A stretch of 13,776 nt of DNA from Methanosarcinales archaeon (GCA_030672345.1 DAOVGO010000117.1:1-13776), one strand, 5' to 3'; positions 1-7,319 are shown, counted from the stretch's first letter. Program-made: numbers and translations. Notes: generated by a model from the sequence alone, not told the origin.

Positions 1-378
1 CCGCCGCTCGAGATGTATGATGTAGATATCAGGTCTCGGCATCTTACCGTGCGTGCGGGCAAACTCAGGATAGCACCGATCGCAGAGCACGCGCCAGTTG
101 ATCGCGGCAACGACCGAACTTCCAGGGATCAGCCTTGCGAATATGAAACTCGGCGGAATCTCAAGACGTGTTGCCACATCCTTGAAATTGGTAAGCATCT
201 GCTCCTCGAATACCTCGATATCATCCAGTTCGAGTCCGCGGATGTTTGCAGTGATTCCGTTGCATCCGCAGGGCAGCGCGAAAGCGTCCAGTTCTGTTAC
301 CATAACCGGTCTTGCCAGAAGCGTCCTCAGGTTGTTCTCGATATCACTTCTTGTCTGCAGTAGTTTCTCTGTAATCAT
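1..378 (-). CDS. Unrecognised Cys-containing protein, 3' end outside window
   Basis: The reading frame starts at the ATG at 378-376 and runs open to the window edge, giving 126 residues with no stop, so the gene is cut at its 3' end. It begins MITEKLLQTRSDIENNLRTL. An early CGC motif (LPCGCNG, about residues 36-42) and a later CDRC (about residues 99-102) give four cysteines that could bind metal or an Fe-S cluster. The middle is amphipathic (FEEQMLTNFKDVATRLEIPP). I see no signal peptide or membrane segment and do not recognise the family. The start codon overlaps the stop of the upstream U32 gene as ATGA, so it is the fourth gene of the Nfu-NifB-U32 operon and probably works with it. Existence of the gene is well supported by coupling and an open frame; function is unknown. 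Confidence 0.75.
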   Translation of the reverse strand, partial: MITEKLLQTRSDIENNLRTLLARPVMVTELDAFALPCGCNGITANIRGLELDDIEVFEEQMLTNFKDVATRLEIPPSFIFARLIPGSSVVAAINWRVLCDRCYPEFARTHGKMPRPDIYIIHLERR

Positions 379-1463
379 GCATGCACCGCCGTCTTGCCGG
401 TTATTCTATCAACCACTCCGCCCGCACCTGCAATCTCGCTCCACCCTATAAGCGTCTCGCCTTCTGTGCCGCCTCCCGAGTATACCTTGACCGCATTCTC
501 TGTAAGATCCCTGCAGAAGCCGCAGTCAACGCAGACCGACCCGCAGTTCTTCCACTGGTCGATTGCGCCGTCAAGATCCCTGTTTGAGATGTAATAGAGG
601 TCTTTTAAGTCTTTCGGGCAGTCGAGCAGGTCCATCAGGTTGCCATCGTACGATTCGTTGGTGTACGCTTCGACGCAGTTCAAAATCCAGTTGATGTAGT
701 GGGTCCTGCCGCCGATCTTGAAGACATCGGTGATGCCGGCATACTCATGAATGTCCTCAGGTCGGATCCATGGCGATGTGATGATCAGTCTCGGGTTCTT
801 GATCCTTGCTAATATACATCTCTCATAATAATAATCATCGAGTACGTTCGGGCGCGGGTGCGGACCGAATGCGTGTGAGAAGAAGTTGAAGTGTGCATAC
901 CGAAACGGACACTGGTACAGGCATCCCTCGTTCACGAGCAGTTTTATTTCACAGTCCACGGAATCGCGGATCGCATGGAGGACGTCAAAGTGTCTGTGCA
1001 CGTCAGGGTCAACCACAATCGACGATGCGCCAAGATCCTCGTAGAAGACGGCTTTCTCCGGAGAATTCACAAACGAGAGCACAGATACGACCGGTTGCAT
1101 CTCAAAGTCCTTTGCGATCACCTCGACTAAGTACGGGTCTGCCACAACAACGGTATCAACCCCGCAGCTATCAAGCTCCCTGAGATAGCGGTATATGAGG
1201 TTGAAGCCCTCCGGTGTCAGGTGCCGCCCGCCCATGCACGAACTGTTAAGCACGACCTCCATTTTCACGCCGTTTTTGTGCGCATACTTGGTCTGCTCCC
1301 TGATGTCATCGATCTCGGGAGCGGCGAGATTGCTCCTGCCGGTGCCAACAAAATCAGGCGAGCCTGCCATGAATACCGAGTAGATCTCCTTTCCCGCCTC
1401 TGATATGAGTTTCTTCAACCCATCGAAGTGTCCCGGGTGTGGCACGTAGAGTCTCTTCTTCAT
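375..1463 (-). CDS. U32-family (UbiU/TrhP/collagenase-like) protein with added Cys clusters
   Basis: A 362-residue protein of the U32 'peptidase' family. Known characterised relatives (UbiU/UbiV, TrhP, RlhA) are mostly Fe-S proteins acting in hydroxylation of quinones or RNA rather than proteases. Family signatures are visible: the opening KRLYVPHPGHFDGLKKLI barrel strand, NEGCLYQCPFR with C181 and C185 followed by C216 (YYYERC), and SPWIRPEDIHEY near 230-241. A second cluster, C307-x3-C311-x2-C314-x2-C317, lies near the C terminus and looks like an additional 4Fe-4S site. I chose the ATG at 1463-1461 because it overlaps the nifB stop as ATGA and leads straight into the conserved N terminus; a start at 1535 would add 24 residues read out of frame inside nifB. 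Substrate is unknown; the NifB/Nfu neighbours suggest cofactor or Fe-S chemistry (inference). Confidence 0.85.
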   Translation of the reverse strand: MKKRLYVPHPGHFDGLKKLISEAGKEIYSVFMAGSPDFVGTGRSNLAAPEIDDIREQTKYAHKNGVKMEVVLNSSCMGGRHLTPEGFNLIYRYLRELDSCGVDTVVVADPYLVEVIAKDFEMQPVVSVLSFVNSPEKAVFYEDLGASSIVVDPDVHRHFDVLHAIRDSVDCEIKLLVNEGCLYQCPFRYAHFNFFSHAFGPHPRPNVLDDYYYERCILARIKNPRLIITSPWIRPEDIHEYAGITDVFKIGGRTHYINWILNCVEAYTNESYDGNLMDLLDCPKDLKDLYYISNRDLDGAIDQWKNCGSVCVDCGFCRDLTENAVKVYSGGGTEGETLIGWSEIAGAGGVVDRITGKTAVHA

Positions 1464-2410
1464 GTTTCCTCTGATGCCGGGTAATATTTCTCCTGCACAT
1501 CCTCGCCCAGCAGTCCGATAGCATCCGCTCGACACTGCCTACAGTGCCGCATCTGTTTGGTGACCTTGCTGCATTCGTCCTGCATGGCGCGCTTCTCTGA
1601 TGGCGTCGGTGGCACGATGTCCGCGAATTTATACTGCGGGATCAGTGGCATGATGTTCTGCAGATAAACCCCAATTTTCTTGATCTTCTTTGCGACATCG
1701 AGGATGTGATGATCGTTGATCGTCGGTATCAGAACGGTATTCACCTTCGTGATCATGCCAAGTTCAACGGATCTCTCCAATCCTTTCAATTGGTTCTCAA
1801 GTATGATTTCCGCAGCCTCTCTCCCGGTGTACTTTTTCCCGTGATAATTGATAAACGAATAGATCTTCTTTCCGATATCCGGATCAACCGCACTCAGCGT
1901 CACTGTGATGTTTGAAACTCCGAGTTTATTCAAAAGATCCACTTTCTCCGGAAGCAGGAGACCGTTGGTGCTGAGGCACTTGATCAGATGCGGAAAATCC
2001 TCCTGTAGGAGTCGGAGCGTCTCAAACGTCTCCTCATTGGCGAGTGGTTCACCAGGACCTGCGATCCCGATCACCTTGATGTAGGGGAAGTCTGCGATCA
2101 CTTCGCGGACACGTTTTACTGCCTCTTCCGGCGACAACACCTCGCTTGTGACACCGGGTCTGCTCTCGTTTACGCAGTCGAACTCCCTGATACAGTAGTT
2201 ACACTGGATATTGCACTTCGGAGCGACCGCGAGGTGCATCCTGCCGAATGCGTGGCAGGCGTTTGCGCTGAAACAGGGATGCTCCCGGATCTGCCTGAGC
2301 TGGGACGGGTCCCACGGGACATCCCGGTCATGGACCCTTGCTACCCGGTACTCGCCGTACTCACAGTACTCGCCGTACTCACCCGGTTCACCCGGCTCAT
2401 CAGGTGTCAT
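1460..2410 (-). CDS. nifB: NifB, radical SAM FeMo-cofactor precursor synthase
   Basis: NifB fuses two 4Fe-4S clusters and inserts carbide and sulfide to make NifB-co, the 8Fe core of nitrogenase cofactors. The 316-residue protein shows HPCF (C46), the radical SAM motif CNIQCNYC (C66, C70, C73), C79, the NESRPG form of the NifB ExRxG motif (82-86), GIAGPGEP in the SAM-binding region (115-122) and the C-terminal CRQC pair (C290, C293), all hallmarks of real NifB rather than a generic radical SAM enzyme. It lacks the C-terminal NafY-like domain, as is usual in archaea. Unusual: residues about 4-21 are a tripeptide-like run (EPG, GEY, CEY units) from 9-bp DNA repeats and are not part of the family. 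It overlaps nfu upstream and the U32 gene downstream by ATGA. No nifHDK is in the window, so a nitrogen-fixation role cannot be confirmed here. Confidence 0.9.
   Translation of the reverse strand: MTPDEPGEPGEYGEYCEYGEYRVARVHDRDVPWDPSQLRQIREHPCFSANACHAFGRMHLAVAPKCNIQCNYCIREFDCVNESRPGVTSEVLSPEEAVKRVREVIADFPYIKVIGIAGPGEPLANEETFETLRLLQEDFPHLIKCLSTNGLLLPEKVDLLNKLGVSNITVTLSAVDPDIGKKIYSFINYHGKKYTGREAAEIILENQLKGLERSVELGMITKVNTVLIPTINDHHILDVAKKIKKIGVYLQNIMPLIPQYKFADIVPPTPSEKRAMQDECSKVTKQMRHCRQCRADAIGLLGEDVQEKYYPASEET
2348..2401 (-). repeat. Six 9-bp tandem units in the nifB N terminus
   Basis: On the plus strand six successive 9-mers read gtactcgcc, gtactcaca, gtactcgcc, gtactcacc, cggttcacc and cggctcatc. 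The first four are near-identical and the last two are diverged copies of the same phase. On the coding strand they give GEY/CEY and EPG-type tripeptides. Unit length is a multiple of three, so copy-number change keeps the nifB frame. They precede the conserved part of NifB, where extension is likely tolerated. Confidence 0.8.
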
Positions 2411-2637
2411 ACTGCCTCAACCTGCGTAACTTCCGAAACCTCGTGCTTCAGCAGCCGCTCGACACCGAGTTTCAGCGTGTACTGCGACATGGCACAGCCA
2501 GCACATGCGCCAACGAGCTTCACCTTGACGATGCCGCCGTCACTAACGTCGATCAGTTCGATATCGCCGCCATCAGCCTGCAACATCGGTCTGATCTTCT
2601 CGATTACGGGTATGACCTTTTCCTTTATGTCAGTCAA
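2407..2637 (-). CDS. Nfu-type (NifU C-terminal domain) Fe-S cluster scaffold/carrier
   Basis: A 76-residue stand-alone NifU C-terminal domain. Such Nfu proteins hold a 4Fe-4S cluster between two subunits and pass it to client enzymes. Seen here: the typical N-terminal helix (VIPVIEKIRPMLQADGGDIEL), the GIVKVKLVGACAGCAMSQYT segment with the cluster-binding C45-x2-C48, and a C-terminal helix. The start is TTG at 2637-2635: a GGAGG ribosome-binding site at 2650-2646 lies 8 nt upstream, and the nearby ATG at 2657 is in another frame. Its stop overlaps the nifB start as ATGA. It is first in the operon, so it may supply clusters to NifB, which carries several. Confidence 0.9.
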   Translation of the reverse strand: MTDIKEKVIPVIEKIRPMLQADGGDIELIDVSDGGIVKVKLVGACAGCAMSQYTLKLGVERLLKHEVSEVTQVEAV

Positions 2638-2673
2638 TCTTCTTGCCTCCTTTTCATGAATGATCTCGATGTT

Positions 2674-2687
2674 ATGTTTGTAAAGTT
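2674..2687 (-). promoter_or_regulatory. Candidate TATA element of the nfu-nifB-U32 operon
   Basis: Coding-strand sequence AACTTTACAAACAT lies about 37-50 nt before the TTG start, which fits an archaeal TATA box with a short leader carrying the GGAGG site. The match to the consensus TTTAWATA is only partial. Confidence 0.35.
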
Positions 2688-2837
2688 ATCGCTTCTTCTT
2701 CCGGATTGCCGTCCCGTTTCCCAGGATACCACAACGAGAAACAATGCATGCACCTATTGTCCCAACTGACCAGGAAGAGCCGAAATTACACAGTCCCAGC
2801 ATCTACCTGGGCTACCGGAGGCGGAAAAACTCCCAAC

Positions 2838-2850
2838 AACTTTACAACAT
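2838..2850 (+). promoter_or_regulatory. Candidate TATA element of the cation ATPase gene
   Basis: AACTTTACAACAT lies 52-64 nt before the chosen ATG at 2902. A start site about 26 nt downstream would fall near 2870, just past the alternative TTG at 2866, which supports the ATG. It is nearly the same as the divergent element at 2674-2687. A small perfect hairpin (CCCAG/CTGGG, 2795-2811) lies further upstream; otherwise I see nothing in 2690-2837. Confidence 0.35.
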
Positions 2851-2901
2851 CTGGCAGGCAAGTAATTGGATGTTAACAGATCTAATCGATGTGTCGCCAT
2901 C

Positions 2902-5691
2902 ATGAACTCAGCCGACAGACCCGCCCCTGAGATCGCATCGGTCCTTGAACGGTTACGATCAGGCACGTCCGGATTGACCGGAGCGGAAGCGAGCAGGCGG
3001 CTGGCTGAACATGGGAGGAACGAACTGCAAAAAACCGAAAAAGCGACACCTCTGAAGATTTTAGCATCCCAGTTTCTTGATTTCATGCTCATTTTGCTGA
3101 TTATTGCGGCGATCGTCTCTTTTTTGATCGGTGAACGCCTTGACGGATTTGTGATCATGGGATTTGTCATATTCAATGCGGTGCTTGGCTTTGTTCAGGA
3201 ATACAGGGCTGAACGTGCTCTCGAAGCACTGAAATCCATGATTTCGCCGCAGGCACGTGTGATGCGGGATGGTGTCGAGCAGATGGTGGATGCAACAGAA
3301 CTCGTGCCCGGCGATCTGTTGCTGCTTGCGGCAGGCGACCGGGTGCAGGCGGACGGCGTGATCATCGAAGGGACGCTGCGGATGGACGAGTCGGTGCTCA
3401 CAGGGGAGTCGCAGCCTGTTGATCGCGGGACTGCGCAGACGGTGCACACAGGAACCACCGTTGCCCACGGGCGCGGAACCTGCGTGGTCACAGAGACCGG
3501 GATGAGGACCGAATTTGGCAAGATCGCCGCGATGGTGCAGACAGGGGAACGGGAGACCCCGCTCCAGAGACGGATGAAACAGCTTGCAAAATACCTCGGT
3601 ATCGGCGCACTCATAATCTGCATCATCGTCTTCATTACAGGGATCACAAAGGGCATTGTGGCAGGCGATATGTTTCTTGCAGCCGTAAGCCTCGCTGTCG
3701 CCGCGGTTCCGGAGGGGCTGCCCGCTGTTGTCACGATCACGCTTGCGATCGGAGTGCAGCGCATGGTCAGGAAGAATGTGATCGTGCGGAAACTGCAGGC
3801 TGTCGAGGCGCTCGGCTGCACAACCGTGATCTGCACCGACAAGACAGGCACGCTCACCGAGAATGAGATGACCGTGCGGAAGATATCCGCATCCGCAGGC
3901 GACACATTAATCGAGGTCACAGGCGAGGGATACACACCTTCAGGGAAATTCATGGCAGGGGGTACGGAGATCATGGATTTGCCGCATCTGGTCCTGAAAG
4001 TAGGTGTGCTGTGCAATGATTCATCGCTTGTGCAGTCCGATGACGGGGACTGGGCGATTCTGGGCGATCCGACAGAGGGTGCGCTGGTGGTTGCGGCGGC
4101 AAAGGCAGGAATCGACAAGCAAGACATCGCAAACAGGTATCCAAGAGTTGCAGAGGTTCCGTTTGATTCGGACCGCAAGTTCATGACCACGATCCATGAG
4201 ATTCGTGATTCTGATGAGGTCTGGTCTGATTCAGCCTACCTGGTATGTGTCAAGGGCGCACCCGATTCGATCCTTAAACTATGCGATTATATTTATAAAG
4301 ATGGCATGGCGGTGGAGATGACCGCAGATGATCTCGATTCGATCAGCCATCTCCATAAGGAGATGACATCAGACGCGCTCAGGGTGCTCGCACTCGCATA
4401 CAGGTTGTCTGATGAGGCTGATATGGCAGAAGATCGCAAGCACGAGTACGAACGTGATCTGGTCTTTGCAGGCATGGCAGGGATGATCGATCCGCCGCGC
4501 CCCGGTGTCAGGGAAGCGATCGCCACCTGCAGGGAAGCGGGCATCACCACGATCATGATCACGGGCGATCACAAGGAGACCGCGAGGGCGATCGCACTTG
4601 ATCTCGGCATCATCGGTATCGATCCGAAAGATCCGAAAGATCCCAATGCTCCCAATGATCCGAAAGATCCGAAAGATCCGAAAGATCCGAAAGATCCGAA
4701 AGATCCGGAGTACCCGGGAAGAATCCAGATAGCGACCGGAGAAGATCTGGATGCCGGATCCGGGCAGGATGCGTACGTGTATGCAAGAACTTCACCAGCT
4801 CACAAGGTGCAGATCATAAAAACGCTTCAGGATCAGGGCAACGTCGTGGCGATGACCGGCGACGGCGTGAATGACGCACCTGCGCTCAAGATGGCTGACA
4901 TCGGGATCGCAATGGGAGTCACAGGAACCGACGTGGCAAAAGAGGCATCTGACATGGTGCTTACAGATGATAACTTTGTTTCGATCGTACATGCGGTCGA
5001 AGAGGGGCGCGGAATATATGATAACATCAAGAAGTTCCTCAGGTTCCAGTTGTCCACCAATGTCGGTGCGATTTTACTGATCTTTGTCGGGCTGCTTGCA
5101 GGGCTGCCGCTGCCGCTTGCGCCGATGCAGATACTCTTCGTCAATCTGCTGATGGACGGACCACCTGCGCTCTCACTCTCGATGGAGCCGTACCACCAGA
5201 CCATGAACCGCCCGCCAAGAGACCCGAGGGAGCCGATAATCACAAAGGACGTGCTGAAATTCATCTCAAGCGCGGGAATGCTGATGTTTGTCGCTACCAT
5301 CCTCGTGTTCTGGCATGCGCTGCAAGTATACTCTGGCTCAGAAGATTGCGTATGCCACGCACGCACGCTTGCGTTCACCACATTCGTCTTCTTCCAGCTC
5401 TTCAACGCGTTCAACTGCCGGTCGGACCGGTATCCGCTGAGCCGGATCGGCTTCCTCTCGAACCGCTATCTGATCGGTGCGGTTCTGTTGTGCGCTTTGT
5501 TGCAGTTATGCATTCTGTACGTCCCGTTTTTGCAGAAACTATTTGATACGGTTACGCTGAGCGTGTATGACTGGCTCATTGTGCTTTCCGTCTCTGCAAC
5601 GATCTTCGTGGTGGTCGAGGGGGTGAAGATGATCAAAGGGCATCTGACAGGACCCCTGTCTGACACACCCCGGGTTACTAATATATATTAA
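2902..5691 (+). CDS. P2A-type (PMR1-like) Ca2+/Mn2+-transporting P-type ATPase
   Basis: A 929-residue P-type ATPase that pumps divalent cations across the cytoplasmic membrane. In order: N-terminal ASRRLAEHGRNEL segment, M1-M2, actuator TGES (167-170), M4 PEGLP (270-274), phosphorylation site DKTGT (D313), nucleotide-domain KGAP (451-454), TGD (554-556), hinge GDGVNDAP (653-660), M6 NLLMDGPP (748-755), then C-terminal membrane helices. PEGLP in M4 with N..MDGPP in M6 is the SPCA/PMR1 pattern, pointing to one Ca2+ or Mn2+ per cycle (family knowledge). Odd: residues 574-602 are a (Asp-Pro-Lys)-type repeat in a P-domain surface loop, between the TGD helix and ATGEDLD. The ATG at 2902 has no clear ribosome-binding site; an in-frame TTG at 2866 would add 12 residues. 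It is monocistronic and divergent from nfu. Confidence 0.93.
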   Translation: MNSADRPAPEIASVLERLRSGTSGLTGAEASRRLAEHGRNELQKTEKATPLKILASQFLDFMLILLIIAAIVSFLIGERLDGFVIMGFVIFNAVLGFVQEYRAERALEALKSMISPQARVMRDGVEQMVDATELVPGDLLLLAAGDRVQADGVIIEGTLRMDESVLTGESQPVDRGTAQTVHTGTTVAHGRGTCVVTETGMRTEFGKIAAMVQTGERETPLQRRMKQLAKYLGIGALIICIIVFITGITKGIVAGDMFLAAVSLAVAAVPEGLPAVVTITLAIGVQRMVRKNVIVRKLQAVEALGCTTVICTDKTGTLTENEMTVRKISASAGDTLIEVTGEGYTPSGKFMAGGTEIMDLPHLVLKVGVLCNDSSLVQSDDGDWAILGDPTEGALVVAAAKAGIDKQDIANRYPRVAEVPFDSDRKFMTTIHEIRDSDEVWSDSAYLVCVKGAPDSILKLCDYIYKDGMAVEMTADDLDSISHLHKEMTSDALRVLALAYRLSDEADMAEDRKHEYERDLVFAGMAGMIDPPRPGVREAIATCREAGITTIMITGDHKETARAIALDLGIIGIDPKDPKDPNAPNDPKDPKDPKDPKDPKDPEYPGRIQIATGEDLDAGSGQDAYVYARTSPAHKVQIIKTLQDQGNVVAMTGDGVNDAPALKMADIGIAMGVTGTDVAKEASDMVLTDDNFVSIVHAVEEGRGIYDNIKKFLRFQLSTNVGAILLIFVGLLAGLPLPLAPMQILFVNLLMDGPPALSLSMEPYHQTMNRPPRDPREPIITKDVLKFISSAGMLMFVATILVFWHALQVYSGSEDCVCHARTLAFTTFVFFQLFNAFNCRSDRYPLSRIGFLSNRYLIGAVLLCALLQLCILYVPFLQKLFDTVTLSVYDWLIVLSVSATIFVVVEGVKMIKGHLTGPLSDTPRVTNIY
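4621..4707 (+). repeat. 9-bp tandem repeat (gatccgaaa) inside the ATPase gene
   Basis: About ten 9-bp units, consensus gatccgaaa. They encode DPK, DPK, DPN, APN, then five DPK units and a final DP. The last copies are identical at DNA level, which suggests recent slippage or expansion; the third and fourth units are diverged. The frame is preserved and the insert lies in a variable loop of the P domain. Confidence 0.9.
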
Positions 5692-5698
5692 AGTATAA

Positions 5699-5710
5699 GT
5701 ATTTTTATAA
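5699..5710 (+). terminator. Candidate oligo-T terminator after the ATPase gene
   Basis: An A/T-rich stretch with five consecutive T residues (5702-5706) begins about 10 nt after the ATPase stop. Archaeal transcription often ends at such U-tracts without a hairpin. The same bases could instead be a weak TATA box for dnaJ. Confidence 0.3.
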
Positions 5711-5757
5711 CTGAACCAATCAGACGCCCACATTACCACATCCATTCCGGTGCAACA

Positions 5758-5768
5758 GTTAATTTAAC
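5758..5768 (+). promoter_or_regulatory. Palindrome upstream of the dnaJ promoter, candidate operator
   Basis: GTTAATTTAAC is a perfect 5-bp inverted repeat around a central T, 15 nt before the candidate TATA box of dnaJ. Its place fits a regulator or activator site. It does not match the CTAAC-N5-GTTAG site known for Archaeoglobus HSR1. Confidence 0.25.
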
Positions 5769-5783
5769 GTGCGCACACAGATC

Positions 5784-5793
5784 ATATACTTAA
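5784..5793 (+). promoter_or_regulatory. Candidate TATA box of dnaJ
   Basis: ATATACTTAA lies about 42-51 nt before the dnaJ ATG. Transcription would start near 5812-5816, leaving a leader of about 20 nt that includes an AGGT ribosome-binding element at 5821-5824, ten bases from the ATG. Confidence 0.4.
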
Positions 5794-5834
5794 GAAATAT
5801 CCGTTCCCACTGGAAAATAAAGGTAACAGATCGT

Positions 5835-7028
5835 ATGGCAGATAAAAAGGACTATTATGAAGTGCTTGGAGTCTCAAAGGACGCCGATGAGAAGCAAATC
5901 AAAAAAACATATCGGAAATTGGCGATGCAGTATCATCCTGACAGAAATCCATCGCCTGATGCAGAAGACAAGTTCAAGGAGATATCAGAGGCGTATGGCG
6001 TGCTATCCGACCCCGAAAAGCGGAAAAGATACGATCAGTTCGGGCACGCCGGCATCGATGCGCAGTACTCAGCCGAAGACATCTTCGGAGGCATCCACTT
6101 CGAGGACATATTCGGGGATATGGGGGTCGGTGGATTCGGGCGGGGCGGCTTTGAAAGCATCTTTGAGACGTTCTTTGGCGGCGGTGCTGGAGGATATGGT
6201 CCGCGAACGGTTCCGCAGCGGGGTTCTGATCTCAGATATGATCTACATATACCGCTTGCGGACGCCGCGCACGGCACAGAAGCAAAGATGCGACTGATGC
6301 GCACCGAAACCTGTGATACATGCGGAGGGAGCGGCGCAAAACCAGGCACCTCTCCAAAGACCTGCGCAAACTGCAAGGGCACCGGGCAGGTCAGTCAGGC
6401 AAGGCGGACGCCGTTTGGTCAGTTCATCACCTCCACCCCGTGCAGACAGTGCCATGGCACAGGTAAGGTGATCGAGTCTCCGTGCGGTTCCTGCAACGGC
6501 ACAGGCAGGGTGCGCCGCGCCAAAACGATCTCGGTATCGATCCCGGCTGGCATCGAGTCAGGATCGAGGCTGCGCGTTGTCGGCGAGGGAGAGCACGGGG
6601 TACAGGGCGGTCCGCCCGGCGATCTGTATGTCGTCATGCACATCGACCCGGATCCGGTCTTTGAGCGGGACAGGGACAACATCCTGTACGAACTGCCGAT
6701 CCGTTTTACGCAGGCTACGCTCGGAGACGAGGTGGTGGTGCCGACGCTGCACGGAGACGTGAAAATGAAGGTCCCGCCGGGCACACAGTCCGGTTCGACT
6801 CTCAGGCTGCGCGGCAAAGGCATGCCAAAGCTGCACGGACATGGAAAAGGCGATCAGCTTGTGAAAATTAAGATTGCGGTGCCCAAACATCTTTCTGCGA
6901 TAGAGCGGGAATTGCTCACCAAATTACAGGAGATCGAGGATAAAACTGGTTATGGTGGGAGCGCCGGCGGCACAGGCAACAAAAAACGAAAAGGAATCTT
7001 TGAAAAGGTTAAAGATGCCTTTGAATGA
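5835..7028 (+). CDS. dnaJ: DnaJ (Hsp40), type I co-chaperone
   Basis: DnaJ delivers unfolded proteins to DnaK and stimulates its ATPase. The 397-residue protein has the full type I layout: J domain with HPD at 34-36, a Gly/Phe-rich linker (about 92-122), the zinc domain with four CxxCxGxG repeats (C160/C163, C177/C180, C203/C206, C217/C220), two substrate-binding C-terminal domains and a Lys-rich tail. I chose the ATG at 5835 because MADKKDYYEVLG is the normal J-domain start and an AGGT motif lies upstream; an in-frame codon at 5769 would add 22 non-conserved residues lying over the TATA box. DnaK and GrpE are not adjacent; the next gene is convergent. DnaJ in archaea is usually of bacterial origin and appears in mesophilic lineages. 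Confidence 0.96.
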   Translation: MADKKDYYEVLGVSKDADEKQIKKTYRKLAMQYHPDRNPSPDAEDKFKEISEAYGVLSDPEKRKRYDQFGHAGIDAQYSAEDIFGGIHFEDIFGDMGVGGFGRGGFESIFETFFGGGAGGYGPRTVPQRGSDLRYDLHIPLADAAHGTEAKMRLMRTETCDTCGGSGAKPGTSPKTCANCKGTGQVSQARRTPFGQFITSTPCRQCHGTGKVIESPCGSCNGTGRVRRAKTISVSIPAGIESGSRLRVVGEGEHGVQGGPPGDLYVVMHIDPDPVFERDRDNILYELPIRFTQATLGDEVVVPTLHGDVKMKVPPGTQSGSTLRLRGKGMPKLHGHGKGDQLVKIKIAVPKHLSAIERELLTKLQEIEDKTGYGGSAGGTGNKKRKGIFEKVKDAFE

Positions 7029-7041
7029 GCGTTTATAGCGT

Positions 7042-7278
7042 CTAATCACATGAGACGATGATCGAGTCCAGATTCACGGTTCCGACCCGGGTCAGGTATC
7101 CGCATCTGATACAGACCTGTATCAGACCATAGCGGCTCAGGCGGCTCTTGCATTTGGGGCATCTGGTCAGCTGGTGCATAATATCGAATTTCCCTCCCTC
7201 ATTTTCCAATCTTTTCAGATGTGCGACATCAGACGCGTGATACTGGTAAATCCCTCCCTTCATGCGCACGCACATCAT
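7042..7278 (-). CDS. Small zinc-ribbon protein, function unknown
   Basis: The protein carries CPKC and CIRC pairs 14 residues apart, a four-cysteine zinc ribbon like those in many small archaeal RNA- or DNA-associated proteins. The segment before it (GGIYQYHASDVAHLKRLENEGG) is helical and charged. The frame is open from an ATG at 7317 (91 residues), but a near-perfect TATA box sits at 7320-7327, so a transcript should begin near 7297, after that codon. I therefore place the start at the ATG ATG pair at 7278/7275 (78 residues); an ATG at 7263 is also possible. It is convergent with dnaJ and separated from the membrane-protein gene by 137 nt, so it is probably transcribed alone. Family not recognised. 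Confidence 0.65.
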   Translation of the reverse strand: MMCVRMKGGIYQYHASDVAHLKRLENEGGKFDIMHQLTRCPKCKSRLSRYGLIQVCIRCGYLTRVGTVNLDSIIVSCD

Positions 7279-7319
7279 GACAGGTCTCTCACTGGTGCGT
7301 ACTGCGTGTGTTACCATGG

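Noticed and set aside
98..451. Plus-strand open frames at 13-451
   Set aside because: They oppose the ATGA-coupled minus-strand genes and show no domain or start signal.
2754..3176. 140-codon minus-strand frame spanning the divergent promoter region
   Set aside because: It overlaps the N terminus of the ATPase, lacks family features and a ribosome-binding site.
3195..4190. Long open frame (331 codons) on the minus strand inside the ATPase gene
   Set aside because: It is antisense to highly conserved ATPase motifs (TGES, PEGLP, DKTGT), is Ser/Thr/Pro-rich without domains, and has no promoter or coupling.
4621..4707. CRISPR-like array
   Set aside because: Units are 9 bp without spacers and stay in frame inside an intact gene.
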